From: Rickettsiales bacterium
GTDB taxonomy: Bacteria; Pseudomonadota; Alphaproteobacteria; Rickettsiales; UBA8987
Reading direction: 5' to 3'
NCBI GenBank assembly: GCA_028282625.1
Contig: JANQHP010000114.1
Location: 1-8,037, forward strand
Length of the DNA: 8,037 nucleotides
The position numbers were made by a program, and so were the translations under genes. The first letter of the stretch is position 1. The number at the start of each line of letters is the position of its first letter. Under the pieces are notes generated by a model that had not been told where the DNA came from, did no database searches, and saw only the letters and a list, made by a program, of their open reading frames with translations. Positions 1 through 5,415 of the stretch are shown here, piece by piece.

Positions 1-1720
1 AGAGTTCCAGGTCAAAGGTGAAGACGTCGGTGGCATTCGTGCCGCCCTGCAAGGTGCTGGCATCGGCCGCCATCGCGCCACCGCCATTGATATCCACCGT
101 GCCGCCGCCATTGGTCACATCGGCTTCCAGCGTAAAGGCATTGCCCGCGGTGCCGGAAGTGTCGTAGGTAGCGGTTAAGGTGCCACTGCTGGCGACGTAG
201 GTCGCTTCGTTGGTCGGGGCAGTGGCAATGCTATTGAGGTAAAGCGCAATTTCGGTGACGGTCTCTTCCAGCGTGGCCTGGATTTCGATCGAGGTGCCGC
301 TGCTTGGCAAGCCGTCATCCTTAAAGGTATAGGTCACCCCACCCACCGTAATCGTATCGCCAATACCGGGATTCGCACCGGCAAAGACAATGGTGCCGCT
401 TGCATCGGTGAGGCTCGTGAGGTCGGAGCGGGTTGCAAGACGAATATCCTGGATATCGCCCACATCCACCCGCTGGGCGGGGGCCGCGCCATAATAATGA
501 TTGATCTCGTTGATCACTGTCTGGATGGAGACATTGCCCTGGCCTTGCCCATCTTCGAGCGTGCTTAAATCAAGCGTCAGTGGGACCAGCGGCTCGCTAA
601 AGCCGTTTTGAAGCGGGGTGCCGTCATTGTTTAGCACGGCGATGCGGACCTCGCCGCTCATATTGAAGATCTGGTTGGCGGCCACCAAATTGGTACCCGT
701 CAAATCCTGCGGTGGCGGGAAGCCGGTGCCGTCATTATGAATCGCATTAAACGTATCGGAAAGGCTTTGCGCGAGCAGATCCAGCTGGTCCAGGATTTTG
801 GGAATTTCAACATCACGAATATCGAGCAAGCCTTTGAGCTCCCCGGAGGTGAAGTTGATTTCGGGCACCGCGGCGTCATTCCCGGTCGAAAGCACGCGCC
901 GGTCGGTGGCGTTCCCGCTCGCATCAAAGGCCACAATGTCAATCCCACCGATAAATTCGTTGTTCAGCAGCGTGTTGATCGAAGGTACGGGGCTGTAATC
1001 GAGCTGGAAAAACTGCTCGGGGCTGAGTAACTCACTGTTGGGGACCGAAAGCGTGACCTGGCCGCTTTCATTGAAATTCACGTTGGCATCGATCAGGCGC
1101 GCCACATCTTCCAGCACCGCGTCACGTTGGTCGAGCAGCGGCGTTTGGTCCCCGCCCAGGATAAAGCTCTGCTTCAGCCCTTCATTTAAGTCACGCAGCT
1201 GCACCAGATAGTCGTTGAGCTCATCGATCTTTTGATCCAGCTGCTGGTCGGCTTCCAGGCGAATACTAAAAAGGCTTTCGGAAAGCTCGTTGACTTTGAG
1301 CACCAGATTGGTGCCCTGATCCATCACGCTGTTGCGCAAAAAGGTCTGCTCGGGGCTGTTGGAAAGGTCGGTGACGCTGGAAAAGAAATTGCTGATAAAC
1401 ACATCCAGGCTGTTATCGGCCCCCGGTTGCCCGAAAAAGAGCTGGGTCCGGTCGAAGAAATCCTGCTCAATGGAGGCCTCGCCCACATTGGAAAGCTGGC
1501 GACGGGCCGATTCCAGCAGGAAACTATCGACCTGGCGGCGGACTTGCTCGAGCTCCGCGCCCGCCAAGTTGCCATCGACAATCACCGGGGATTGGGTGAC
1601 ATCCCGCCTGGAATAATCGTCCGAATTGGCGTTGGTGATGTTTTGCGCAACGACGCTGAGTGCTTGCTGATTGACCCGCAGGCTGCTTAAGGCGTTGGTG
1701 AGGGCAAGGTCGAGTGTCAT
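1..1720 (-). CDS. flgK: Flagellar hook-associated protein 1 (FlgK), C-terminus cut by window edge
   Basis: FlgK forms the first junction zone between hook and filament and is exported by the flagellar type III system. The frame is open for 573 codons from ATG 1718-1720 to the left edge with no stop. Residues 1-40 carry the rod/hook-family N-terminal signature: a hydrophobic amphipathic helix, then VVAQNITNANSDDYSRR (23-39), the equivalent of the usual NNIANANTPGYSR. Residues 80-210 are helical and look like the FlgK D1 region (NSPEQTFLRNSV, 121-132; LLDQRDAVLEDVA, 195-207). Residues 290-360 match the conserved FlgK middle (TSGELKGLLDIRD, 291-303). After residue about 450 comes an inserted beta-rich module (see findings). 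The conserved C-terminal helix lies outside the window. The start is supported by the family N-terminus, although the Shine-Dalgarno is weak (AGAAG close to the ATG). It is the last visible gene of the operon, 22 nt after flgN. Identity is firm; full length is unknown. Confidence 0.95.
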   Translation of the reverse strand, partial: MTLDLALTNALSSLRVNQQALSVVAQNITNANSDDYSRRDVTQSPVIVDGNLAGAELEQVRRQVDSFLLESARRQLSNVGEASIEQDFFDRTQLFFGQPGADNSLDVFISNFFSSVTDLSNSPEQTFLRNSVMDQGTNLVLKVNELSESLFSIRLEADQQLDQKIDELNDYLVQLRDLNEGLKQSFILGGDQTPLLDQRDAVLEDVARLIDANVNFNESGQVTLSVPNSELLSPEQFFQLDYSPVPSINTLLNNEFIGGIDIVAFDASGNATDRRVLSTGNDAAVPEINFTSGELKGLLDIRDVEIPKILDQLDLLAQSLSDTFNAIHNDGTGFPPPQDLTGTNLVAANQIFNMSGEVRIAVLNNDGTPLQNGFSEPLVPLTLDLSTLEDGQGQGNVSIQTVINEINHYYGAAPAQRVDVGDIQDIRLATRSDLTSLTDASGTIVFAGANPGIGDTITVGGVTYTFKDDGLPSSGTSIEIQATLEETVTEIALYLNSIATAPTNEATYVASSGTLTATYDTSGTAGNAFTLEADVTNGGGTVDINGGGAMAADASTLQGGTNATDVFTFDLEL

Positions 1721-1742
1721 GGGCTTCTACTTTATTCTACTT

Positions 1743-2240
1743 TTAAACTGATTTATTAAATGCGAGGGATGGCAAGGTTTTTTCGACCGTTGCCTTGCTT
1801 TCCGGCGCACCATATTGCTCTTGGGATTGCTGCTGTCCAAGCGCTTTAACCACCGACTCCACCACCATACGGTTGACCTCACGCGCCTTGACCACTTCCT
1901 CGTAATTTTTTTGCAAACTGAGCAGCAAATCGCGCTGCAACAGACGCAGTTCTTCCCTGATCTCCTCGCTATGCCCACGAAGCACCTCCGGCCGTGCGGC
2001 AATCAGCTGCTTTTGCAGCTCCAGGCGACGGATCAGGCGCAATTTCTCCTCATGCAGGGCGCGCACCTCCTCCACCTTCATCTCTTTGAGATACAAGGTC
2101 TCGCGCTCCAGCAGCGCCCTTAGATGCAGCGTATCCTCAATGATCGCCTGCAAATCCAGCCCCGCCTGGGTGACGGTGGCGCCACCCTGCTGCTTGATAC
2201 CTGTCTGGCTTAATGCCACTTGATCCGTTGGCATGTTCAT
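1743..2240 (-). CDS. flgN: FlgN-like flagellar export chaperone
   Basis: The product is 165 aa, of which residues about 28-138 are almost continuous charged, leucine-rich helix (for example LHEEKLRLIRRLELQKQLI, 62-80), without signal peptide or membrane segment. That is the build of FlgN, the cytosolic chaperone that holds FlgK and FlgL unfolded for type III export. The tail (about 143-165) is short and unstructured, with a hydrophobic end LAFNKSV. Its position directly before flgK supports the call more than any single motif, because FlgN proteins diverge strongly. The ATG at 2238-2240 overlaps the flgJ stop in an ATGA junction, which suggests translational coupling. A second Met at residue 3 (2232-2234) is an alternative start. 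It could instead be another flagellar coiled-coil protein, but FlgN is the best reading. Confidence 0.75.
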   Translation of the reverse strand: MNMPTDQVALSQTGIKQQGGATVTQAGLDLQAIIEDTLHLRALLERETLYLKEMKVEEVRALHEEKLRLIRRLELQKQLIAARPEVLRGHSEEIREELRLLQRDLLLSLQKNYEEVVKAREVNRMVVESVVKALGQQQSQEQYGAPESKATVEKTLPSLAFNKSV

Positions 2241-2599
2241 GCGCCCACCTCCTGTTGTTTGAGCAATTGTGCGTAGACGGCGTCTGAAATCCCAATCCCC
2301 CCGGCTCCACTCATAAGTTTGCCATATTCCTGATGCAGCAGGCTGCGGCTGATCTCTTCTGCTGCGCCTCCGCCAAAGAGCGGATCAGGCTCCAAACCGC
2401 TGGTCATATGCTGCATCATCTGTGAGATAAACACTGCCTCAAATTCATTAGCCGCCTTGCGCAAGGTCGCTTCCCGCGCGCTTTCGGCCTGCCCACTCTT
2501 CCCCCCGGCAAAAGCTTGCCCGGCTTGCTGCGCTTTGGCGAGGCTGCTTTGCCAGATCGACTCGGTGGCCATGCTTTGGATGTGACTGGTGCTGAGCAT
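2237..2599 (-). CDS. flgJ: Short FlgJ-type flagellar rod-binding protein (no muramidase domain)
   Basis: A 120-aa protein made mostly of one rod-binding domain (about 46-115). Key segments are LRKAANEFEAVFISQMMQHM (46-65), the acidic/glycine turn LEPDPLFGGGAAEEI (69-83), and LLHQEYGKLMSGAGGIGISD (87-106), all typical of the FlgJ N-terminal domain that caps or scaffolds the growing rod in the periplasm. The gamma-proteobacterial FlgJ has about 300 aa because it also carries a C-terminal peptidoglycan hydrolase. That domain is absent here, as is usual in alphaproteobacteria, where the peptidoglycan-cutting enzyme is a separate gene. ATG 2597-2599 lies 2 nt after the flgI stop with GGAGG 10 nt upstream, so the two are co-translated. 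Met10 is a less likely start. The gene end overlaps flgN by 4 nt. Confidence 0.88.
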   Translation of the reverse strand: MLSTSHIQSMATESIWQSSLAKAQQAGQAFAGGKSGQAESAREATLRKAANEFEAVFISQMMQHMTSGLEPDPLFGGGAAEEISRSLLHQEYGKLMSGAGGIGISDAVYAQLLKQQEVGA

Positions 2600-2601
2600 G
2601 A

Positions 2602-3852
2602 TTAGCGTGCCTCCACTTCGGCCTGCAGCGCGCCGGCTACTTTGATGGTTTGTAAGATGCTGATCAAATCACGTGGCCCGACGCCAAGGGCATTGAGGCC
2701 CGCCACCAGCTGCTTTAAATTGGCACCGCTCTGAAGCACCGCCATCTGGTTGTTGCTGCCCTCATCGACCGAAATCGTGCTTTGCTGCACCTCGACGGTT
2801 TCCGCGCCTTCCGGTGCAAACGCACCTGGCTGGGAAACCAGCGGCGTTTCGGTGACGGTCACCACCAGATTGCCCTGGGCAATGGCGACCGTATCGATGC
2901 GGACATTCTCGTTCATCACCACCGTGCCGGAAGCCTCATCGATCACGATGCGGGCGGGCTGGTCGGTCTGGATGGAAAGCTGAGAGACTTGATCCAGCAG
3001 GGCGGTCACATTTTGCGCGTAATGATGGGGTACGGCAAGCTCAACGGTGCCTGGGTCACGCACACGGGCGATCTCCCCTTCGATACGGTCATCGCTTGCC
3101 AGATGGCGGTTGATGGCGCGCGCCATGCGGGTGGCGGTGGTCACATCCGGGTTACGGAGCGCCAGTTTCACCTGGCTTAAACGGTTGATATCAAAGGCCA
3201 TCTCCTGCTCAATGATTGCACCGCCGGCGATAAAGCCGCTGGTCGGTACGCCCTTGCTGACCGAGCTGCCTGAGCCGCCGGAAGCGGCAAAGCCTTCAAT
3301 CGCGACCGTGCCTTGCGCCACGGCGTACGCCTGGCCGTCGGCGCCCATCAGCGGCGTGGCGATCAAGGTGCCCCCTTGCAGGCTTTTGGCGTCGCCCATC
3401 GTGCTGATGGTCACACCAATGCGGCTGCCATTGCGGGCAAAGGGAGGCAGGGTGGCGGTGACGGTCACCGCGGCCACGTTTTTTACTTTCAGATCGGCAT
3501 CACTCACATTGACCCCCACCCGCTCCAGAAAGGAACGCAGGCTTTTATCGGTGAAGCCGGCATTGTTCAGCTTATCTCCCGTGCCGTTTAAGCCCACCAC
3601 CAAGCCGTAACCGACCAGAATGTTGTCGCGCACCCCTTCAATCGAGACGATATCCTTCACCCGCGCGGTAGCGGCTTCGGCGCGCGGCGTCAAAAAGCTG
3701 ACCGCGCCAAGCAATGCGACCAGCGCGCCAAGCAGCGCCACCACATAAAGCAGAAATTGCAGCCCGCTAAGACTCAGCAGGCAGCGCCACGTGCCCAAAG
3801 CCTGATGGTGGGCGGCAAGAGGGTGCGAAGGAAGGGTGGAAGGTTTGGGCAT
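2602..3852 (-). CDS. flgI: Flagellar P-ring protein precursor (FlgI)
   Basis: FlgI polymerises in the periplasm into the P-ring, the bushing around the rod at the peptidoglycan layer. Diagnostic segments are ARVKDIVSIEGVRDNILVGY (63-82), GLVVGLNGTGD (83-93), SLRSFLERVGVNV (104-116), the N-terminal domain phrase KNVAAVTVTATLPPFARNGS (124-143), and the C-terminal LISILQTIKVAGALQAEV. A Sec signal is clear: hydrophobic core about 31-54, then AEA|A with likely cleavage after residue 60, leaving about 356 residues, the usual mature size. The precursor, at 416 aa, is longer than the common 365-375 because the leader is about 60 aa. AGGA lies 7 nt before ATG 3850-3852, and no later Met precedes the mature domain, so this start is favoured. 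It is the first gene of the operon, behind a sigma-54 promoter. Confidence 0.96.
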   Translation of the reverse strand: MPKPSTLPSHPLAAHHQALGTWRCLLSLSGLQFLLYVVALLGALVALLGAVSFLTPRAEAATARVKDIVSIEGVRDNILVGYGLVVGLNGTGDKLNNAGFTDKSLRSFLERVGVNVSDADLKVKNVAAVTVTATLPPFARNGSRIGVTISTMGDAKSLQGGTLIATPLMGADGQAYAVAQGTVAIEGFAASGGSGSSVSKGVPTSGFIAGGAIIEQEMAFDINRLSQVKLALRNPDVTTATRMARAINRHLASDDRIEGEIARVRDPGTVELAVPHHYAQNVTALLDQVSQLSIQTDQPARIVIDEASGTVVMNENVRIDTVAIAQGNLVVTVTETPLVSQPGAFAPEGAETVEVQQSTISVDEGSNNQMAVLQSGANLKQLVAGLNALGVGPRDLISILQTIKVAGALQAEVEAR

Positions 3853-3931
3853 GGATGCGTCCTGCTTGGTCGGTTGTTTCGTTTATTTCTAGGGGCCCGC
3901 TTGATTCATCCGCATGGCCACCCATCATACA

Positions 3932-3947
3932 AGCAAGCATCGTGCCA
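3932..3947 (-). promoter_or_regulatory. Sigma-54 (RpoN) promoter of the flg operon
   Basis: Read on the minus strand the site is TGGCAC-GATGC-TTGCT, which matches the -24/-12 consensus TGGCAC-N5-TTGC(A/T) at every fixed position, with the required 10 nt between GG and GC. The predicted start of transcription is near 3921, giving a leader of about 69 nt before the flgI ATG at 3852. The site faces the operon. Sigma-54 control of P-ring, rod and hook genes is established in Caulobacter-type flagellar cascades; use of this site here is inferred from sequence. Confidence 0.88.
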
Positions 3948-4034
3948 AATTTTTTATTCCTTTTATTACAAGTGTTTAGAATAAATTTAGAAAGTAGAGA
4001 GGAAAGGTTCAGGTGGGTTTTGGACTTTCAGGGA

Positions 4035-4050
4035 GGCAGATTTTGCCGGG
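4035..4050 (-). promoter_or_regulatory. Possible activator (FlbD/ftr-like) site upstream of the sigma-54 promoter
   Basis: On the minus strand this reads CCCGGCAAAATCTGCC, with a dyad GGCA-N5-TGCC at 4035-4047. It resembles the ftr element bound by FlbD as I recall it from Caulobacter flagellar promoters (CC-CGGC--AAA--GC-G), with a few mismatches. Its centre lies about 120 bp upstream of the predicted start of transcription, a normal distance for a sigma-54 enhancer. No second copy was seen, and the FlbD gene is not in the window, so this is a candidate only. Confidence 0.4.
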
Positions 4051-4125
4051 TGAGCGTGCAGGTTGCATGTGACTGGATGACGGATGATAGATGGATGAGG
4101 AGGTGACATGGGTACTTCCTAAGGA

Positions 4126-4169
4126 GCGGGCTTATCCAAGCCCGCGAGGTGCGACCAAGGGGAGCTTGG
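4126..4169. other. Two tandem GC-rich hairpins, possible structured RNA
   Basis: The first hairpin has a perfect 8-bp stem, GCGGGCTT (4126-4133) with AAGCCCGC (4138-4145), around a 4-nt loop. The second pairs CCAAG (4155-4159) with CTTGG (4165-4169) around a 5-nt loop, and the stem extends with GCG/CGC past one bulged A. Neither is followed by a T-run, so neither is a terminator by itself. On the plus strand they precede the 4192-4233 terminator hairpin, giving the outline of a small RNA. On the minus strand they lie upstream of the flg promoter. Strand and function are unresolved. Confidence 0.35.
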
Positions 4170-4191
4170 CGCGCGAGGATGATGCACGCCC

Positions 4192-4233
4192 AAACGAAAA
4201 GAACCGCCTGCAGAGCAGACGGTCTTTCGTTTT
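4192..4233 (-). terminator. Rho-independent terminator of the 4265-4765 gene, probably bidirectional
   Basis: The minus-strand RNA folds as ACCGTCTGC-TCT-GCAGGCGGT, a 9-bp stem with one G-U pair and a 3-nt loop, followed by TCTTTTCGTTT. It lies 31 nt beyond the stop codon at 4265. The matching A-rich tract on the other side (AAACGAAAGA) extends the stem. It also supplies a T-rich tail (TCTTTCGTTTT) on the plus strand, where the stem has one C-A mismatch, so weaker plus-strand termination is plausible. Confidence 0.75.
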
Positions 4234-4264
4234 GTTGATGGTTGTGGGTTATGCGACGGGGTAA

Positions 4265-4765
4265 TTACGCTTGTCGTGCCAGTCTACCCCCCCTGTCTTC
4301 TGACGACGGGTCGTCGTCTAAGAGGGTGATGACCACGGTGTGGGGCTTGTCCCCTTCTTCTGACTCGGGGTGGACTGGCTCGGGGTGGACTGGCACGGGG
4401 TGGAGTGTCGCAGAAAAGGGGGCCGTCACATTGATCGAGTAAAATCCTAGGATGTTCCACCCGAAGCGCTCAAGCGATTGGACCTCTGCCCGGTTTTTGC
4501 CCTCTCCAGAGAAAAACCGAACTCGAAACAGATTTATGCGGTCTTCGGGCTCTCGCCACCCTTCCGCATCGGGGGGGTGGAGGGCGCATTGGTGCGGTCC
4601 GCCGAACGTACCGAGCGCGGCGATCTCCGCCTTTTCACCGCGCGTTAAGCGCGCAACGAACCTATCGCAAGCATCGTCACGCCCTCGCCGCAAGGTGCGC
4701 CAAAGCAAGAAGCCGAACCCGCAAGCGACCAAAAGCGCAGCTAAAAATACTGGCAGCAGTTCCAT
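4265..4765 (-). CDS. Unrecognised membrane-anchored protein, 166 aa
   Basis: I do not recognise this family. One hydrophobic segment (about 4-23) is followed at once by WRTLRRGR (22-29). By the positive-inside rule that places the remainder in the cytoplasm. Residues 30-118 look like a small folded domain with mixed charge (RINLFRVRFFSGEGKNRAEV, 76-95) and one Trp-rich stretch (FGWNILGFYS, 101-110). Residues 122-139 hold a Pro/His/Glu repeat (VHPEP type), and the end is acidic (DDDPSSEDRGG). ATG 4763-4765 is chosen because AAGGAG lies 6 nt upstream. The frame extends to a GTG at 4910-4912, but that codon has no ribosome site. It has its own likely promoter (4929-4957) and terminator (4192-4233), so it is a single-gene unit between two operons. 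LVAC (12-15) fits a lipobox, but there is no basic n-region and the hydrophobic run continues past the Cys, so a TM anchor is likelier. Confidence 0.7.
   Translation of the reverse strand: MELLPVFLAALLVACGFGFLLWRTLRRGRDDACDRFVARLTRGEKAEIAALGTFGGPHQCALHPPDAEGWREPEDRINLFRVRFFSGEGKNRAEVQSLERFGWNILGFYSINVTAPFSATLHPVPVHPEPVHPESEEGDKPHTVVITLLDDDPSSEDRGGRLARQA
4363..4407. repeat. Three tandem 15-bp units inside the 4265-4765 gene
   Basis: Units at 4363-4377, 4378-4392 and 4393-4407 share the core CGGGGTGGA. The first two differ at one base; the third has two further changes. As 15 is a multiple of 3, the array stays in frame and encodes the VHPEP-type repeat (residues about 123-135). Copy number could change by slippage without breaking the frame. 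Confidence 0.85.
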
Positions 4766-4771
4766 CGAAAA

Positions 4772-4777
4772 CTCCTT
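4772..4777 (-). promoter_or_regulatory. Ribosome binding site fixing the start at 4765
   Basis: Minus-strand AAGGAG sits 6 nt before ATG 4763-4765, an ideal spacing. It shows that the 49 codons of open frame upstream are leader, not protein. A perfect 10-bp palindrome TCTTCGAAGA adjoins it and could affect access. Confidence 0.8.
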
Positions 4778-4928
4778 CTTCGAAGACTCTCCCTGTATCA
4801 CAACCATAGAAAGTCTTTTGCCGTTCACGTTGGGCGAACAGGTTAGACTCTCAGATTTCAGCAAGCTGATGTTGCGATACGTTGTGCGCCTATCGGTGAA
4901 GACGAGGGGCACAAGGAGGTGAGGCTAT

Positions 4929-4957
4929 AGGGTAGCGCATGGCTTCTCTAAAGTCAA
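4929..4957 (-). promoter_or_regulatory. Sigma-70-type promoter for the 4265-4765 gene
   Basis: Read on the minus strand, TTGACT (4952-4957) is 5/6 of the -35 consensus, then 17 nt, then TACCCT (4929-4934), a degenerate -10 that keeps the T, A and final T. Transcription would start near 4922, leaving a leader of about 157 nt. Degenerate -10 hexamers behind a good -35 are common in alphaproteobacteria. Confidence 0.5.
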
Positions 4958-4963
4958 GATTTA

Positions 4964-4978
4964 TTAAGCAGTTGTTAG
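4964..4978. promoter_or_regulatory. Possible CtrA-like site
   Basis: TTAA-GCAGTTG-TTAG is 7/8 of the CtrA consensus TTAA-N7-TTAA and begins 6 bp upstream of the predicted -35 of the 4265-4765 gene. Such short motifs occur by chance, so this is weak. Confidence 0.25.
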
Positions 4979-5033
4979 AGTTTAGGGGTGAGAGTTGAGC
5001 GTGGAGTGTGGTTGTGGGTGCCTCTCTTCCAAT

Positions 5034-5187
5034 GTCATTCCCGCTTAAGGCGGGAATCTCTGTTGCAGCGTTTTAAGTTATGGATAGTGAGATTCCTGCG
5101 TTCTTCCTACGCTAAAGCTTCGGGGGACAGGTCGCGGGAATGACGGGGTTCGTAGCGCTGGATCCCGCGATTGAATCGCGGGATGAC
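5034..5187. repeat. Composite palindromic repeat (REP/MITE-like)
   Basis: The element begins GTCATTCCCGC and ends CGCGGGATGAC. Hairpin A pairs 5037-5044 with 5050-5057 around TTAAG. Hairpin B pairs 5162-5170 with 5176-5184 around TTGAA. The left end GTCATTCCCGC (5034-5044) is also the exact reverse complement of GCGGGAATGAC (5134-5144). A second nested pair is 5050-5060 with 5089-5099 (one mismatch). A and B look like two diverged copies of one palindrome in opposite orientation. Such GTCATTCCCGC palindromes are typical of dispersed intergenic repeats in proteobacterial genomes; no coding capacity or transposase is present. Whether it is repeated in this genome cannot be seen here. Confidence 0.75.
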
Positions 5188-5322
5188 GGAGAGGGGAGAG
5201 GGGATATAAGAAGGTGCGTGGGTACTTTGACCGGTGCACGGAACGCCCTCATTCTCCATCATCTATTGTCTATTATCCGTCATCCAATTGCCACTTACCA
5301 CCTCCCGTCAGGCCCATGCATT

Positions 5323-5344
5323 GATAATGAGAATCACTCTCAAT
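5323..5344 (+). promoter_or_regulatory. Fur-box-like operator upstream of pdhA
   Basis: Bases 5323-5341 match 16 of 19 positions of the classical Fur box GATAATGATAATCATTATC. The overlapping 5326-5344 is a near palindrome, AATGAGAATCACTCTCAAT, centred on C5335. It lies 74 nt before the pdhA ATG. The sequence match is strong; which promoter it overlaps is unclear, so iron control of the pdh genes is only inferred. Confidence 0.6.
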
Positions 5345-5415
5345 AGAGGATTTTGGTTGCTCTTCCAGGGTTTTAGCGCTACCATGGGCTGTTGTATTAC
5401 AAACGGATATCAAGC

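Larger units (their letters stand above)
3853..4264. other. Non-coding region between flgI and the 4265-4765 gene
   Basis: This 412-bp gap holds, from left to right: the flgI leader of about 69 nt; a sigma-54 promoter at 3932-3947; an AT-rich tract at about 3948-3993 that could ease DNA bending; a dyad at 4035-4047 resembling a FlbD site; one arm of a degenerate inverted repeat (4074-4090); a tiny reading frame with a strong Shine-Dalgarno (4108-4122); two GC-rich hairpins (4126-4145 and 4155-4169); and a terminator (4192-4233). Longer frames across it have no ribosome site or recognisable protein features. Confidence 0.7.
4766..5415. other. Non-coding region between the 4265-4765 gene and pdhA
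   Basis: This 650-bp gap holds a minus-strand Shine-Dalgarno (4772-4777) and a sigma-70-type promoter (4929-4957) for the leftward gene, a CtrA-like TTAA-N7-TTAG (4964-4978), a composite palindromic repeat (5034-5187), one arm of the degenerate inverted repeat (5270-5286), and a Fur-like palindrome (5323-5344). The frames of 68-82 codons that cross it run through the palindromes or into pdhA out of frame and look like chance. I found no convincing -35/-10 pair for pdhA. Confidence 0.65.

Noticed and set aside
737..3610. Several plus-strand frames of 66-187 codons across the flg genes (for example 1232-1690, 2782-3180, 3047-3610)
   Set aside because: They are antisense to well-supported flgK, flgN and flgI coding sequence, lack ribosome sites and show no recognisable protein features.
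4140..4190. Resemblance of the GGGGAG segment to a yybP-ykoY (manganese) riboswitch
   Set aside because: Only a few bases match, the conserved loop sequence is missing, and no transporter gene follows.
4126..4233. tRNA or other standard RNA gene
   Set aside because: There is no T-loop GTTCGA motif, no acceptor stem with a seven-base pairing, and no similarity to SRP RNA or tmRNA that I can see.
4721..4765. Lipoprotein signal (LVAC) in the unknown membrane protein
   Set aside because: There are no basic residues before the hydrophobic run, and the run continues past the Cys into a basic cluster, as expected for a TM anchor.
4766..4912. N-terminal extension of the 4265-4765 protein from GTG 4910-4912
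   Set aside because: The GTG has no Shine-Dalgarno (the upstream sequence is ACCTCCTT, its complement), whereas ATG 4765 has AAGGAG at ideal spacing just before a TM segment.
4452..4922. A 156-codon plus-strand frame opposite the 4265-4765 gene
   Set aside because: It is rich in Ser, Arg and Pro with no fold-like pattern, has no ribosome site, and the opposite strand has a promoter, Shine-Dalgarno, TM segment and terminator.
5392..5415. TTG start for pdhA adding eight residues
   Set aside because: There is no ribosome site for it, and ATG 5416 fits the family N-terminus better.
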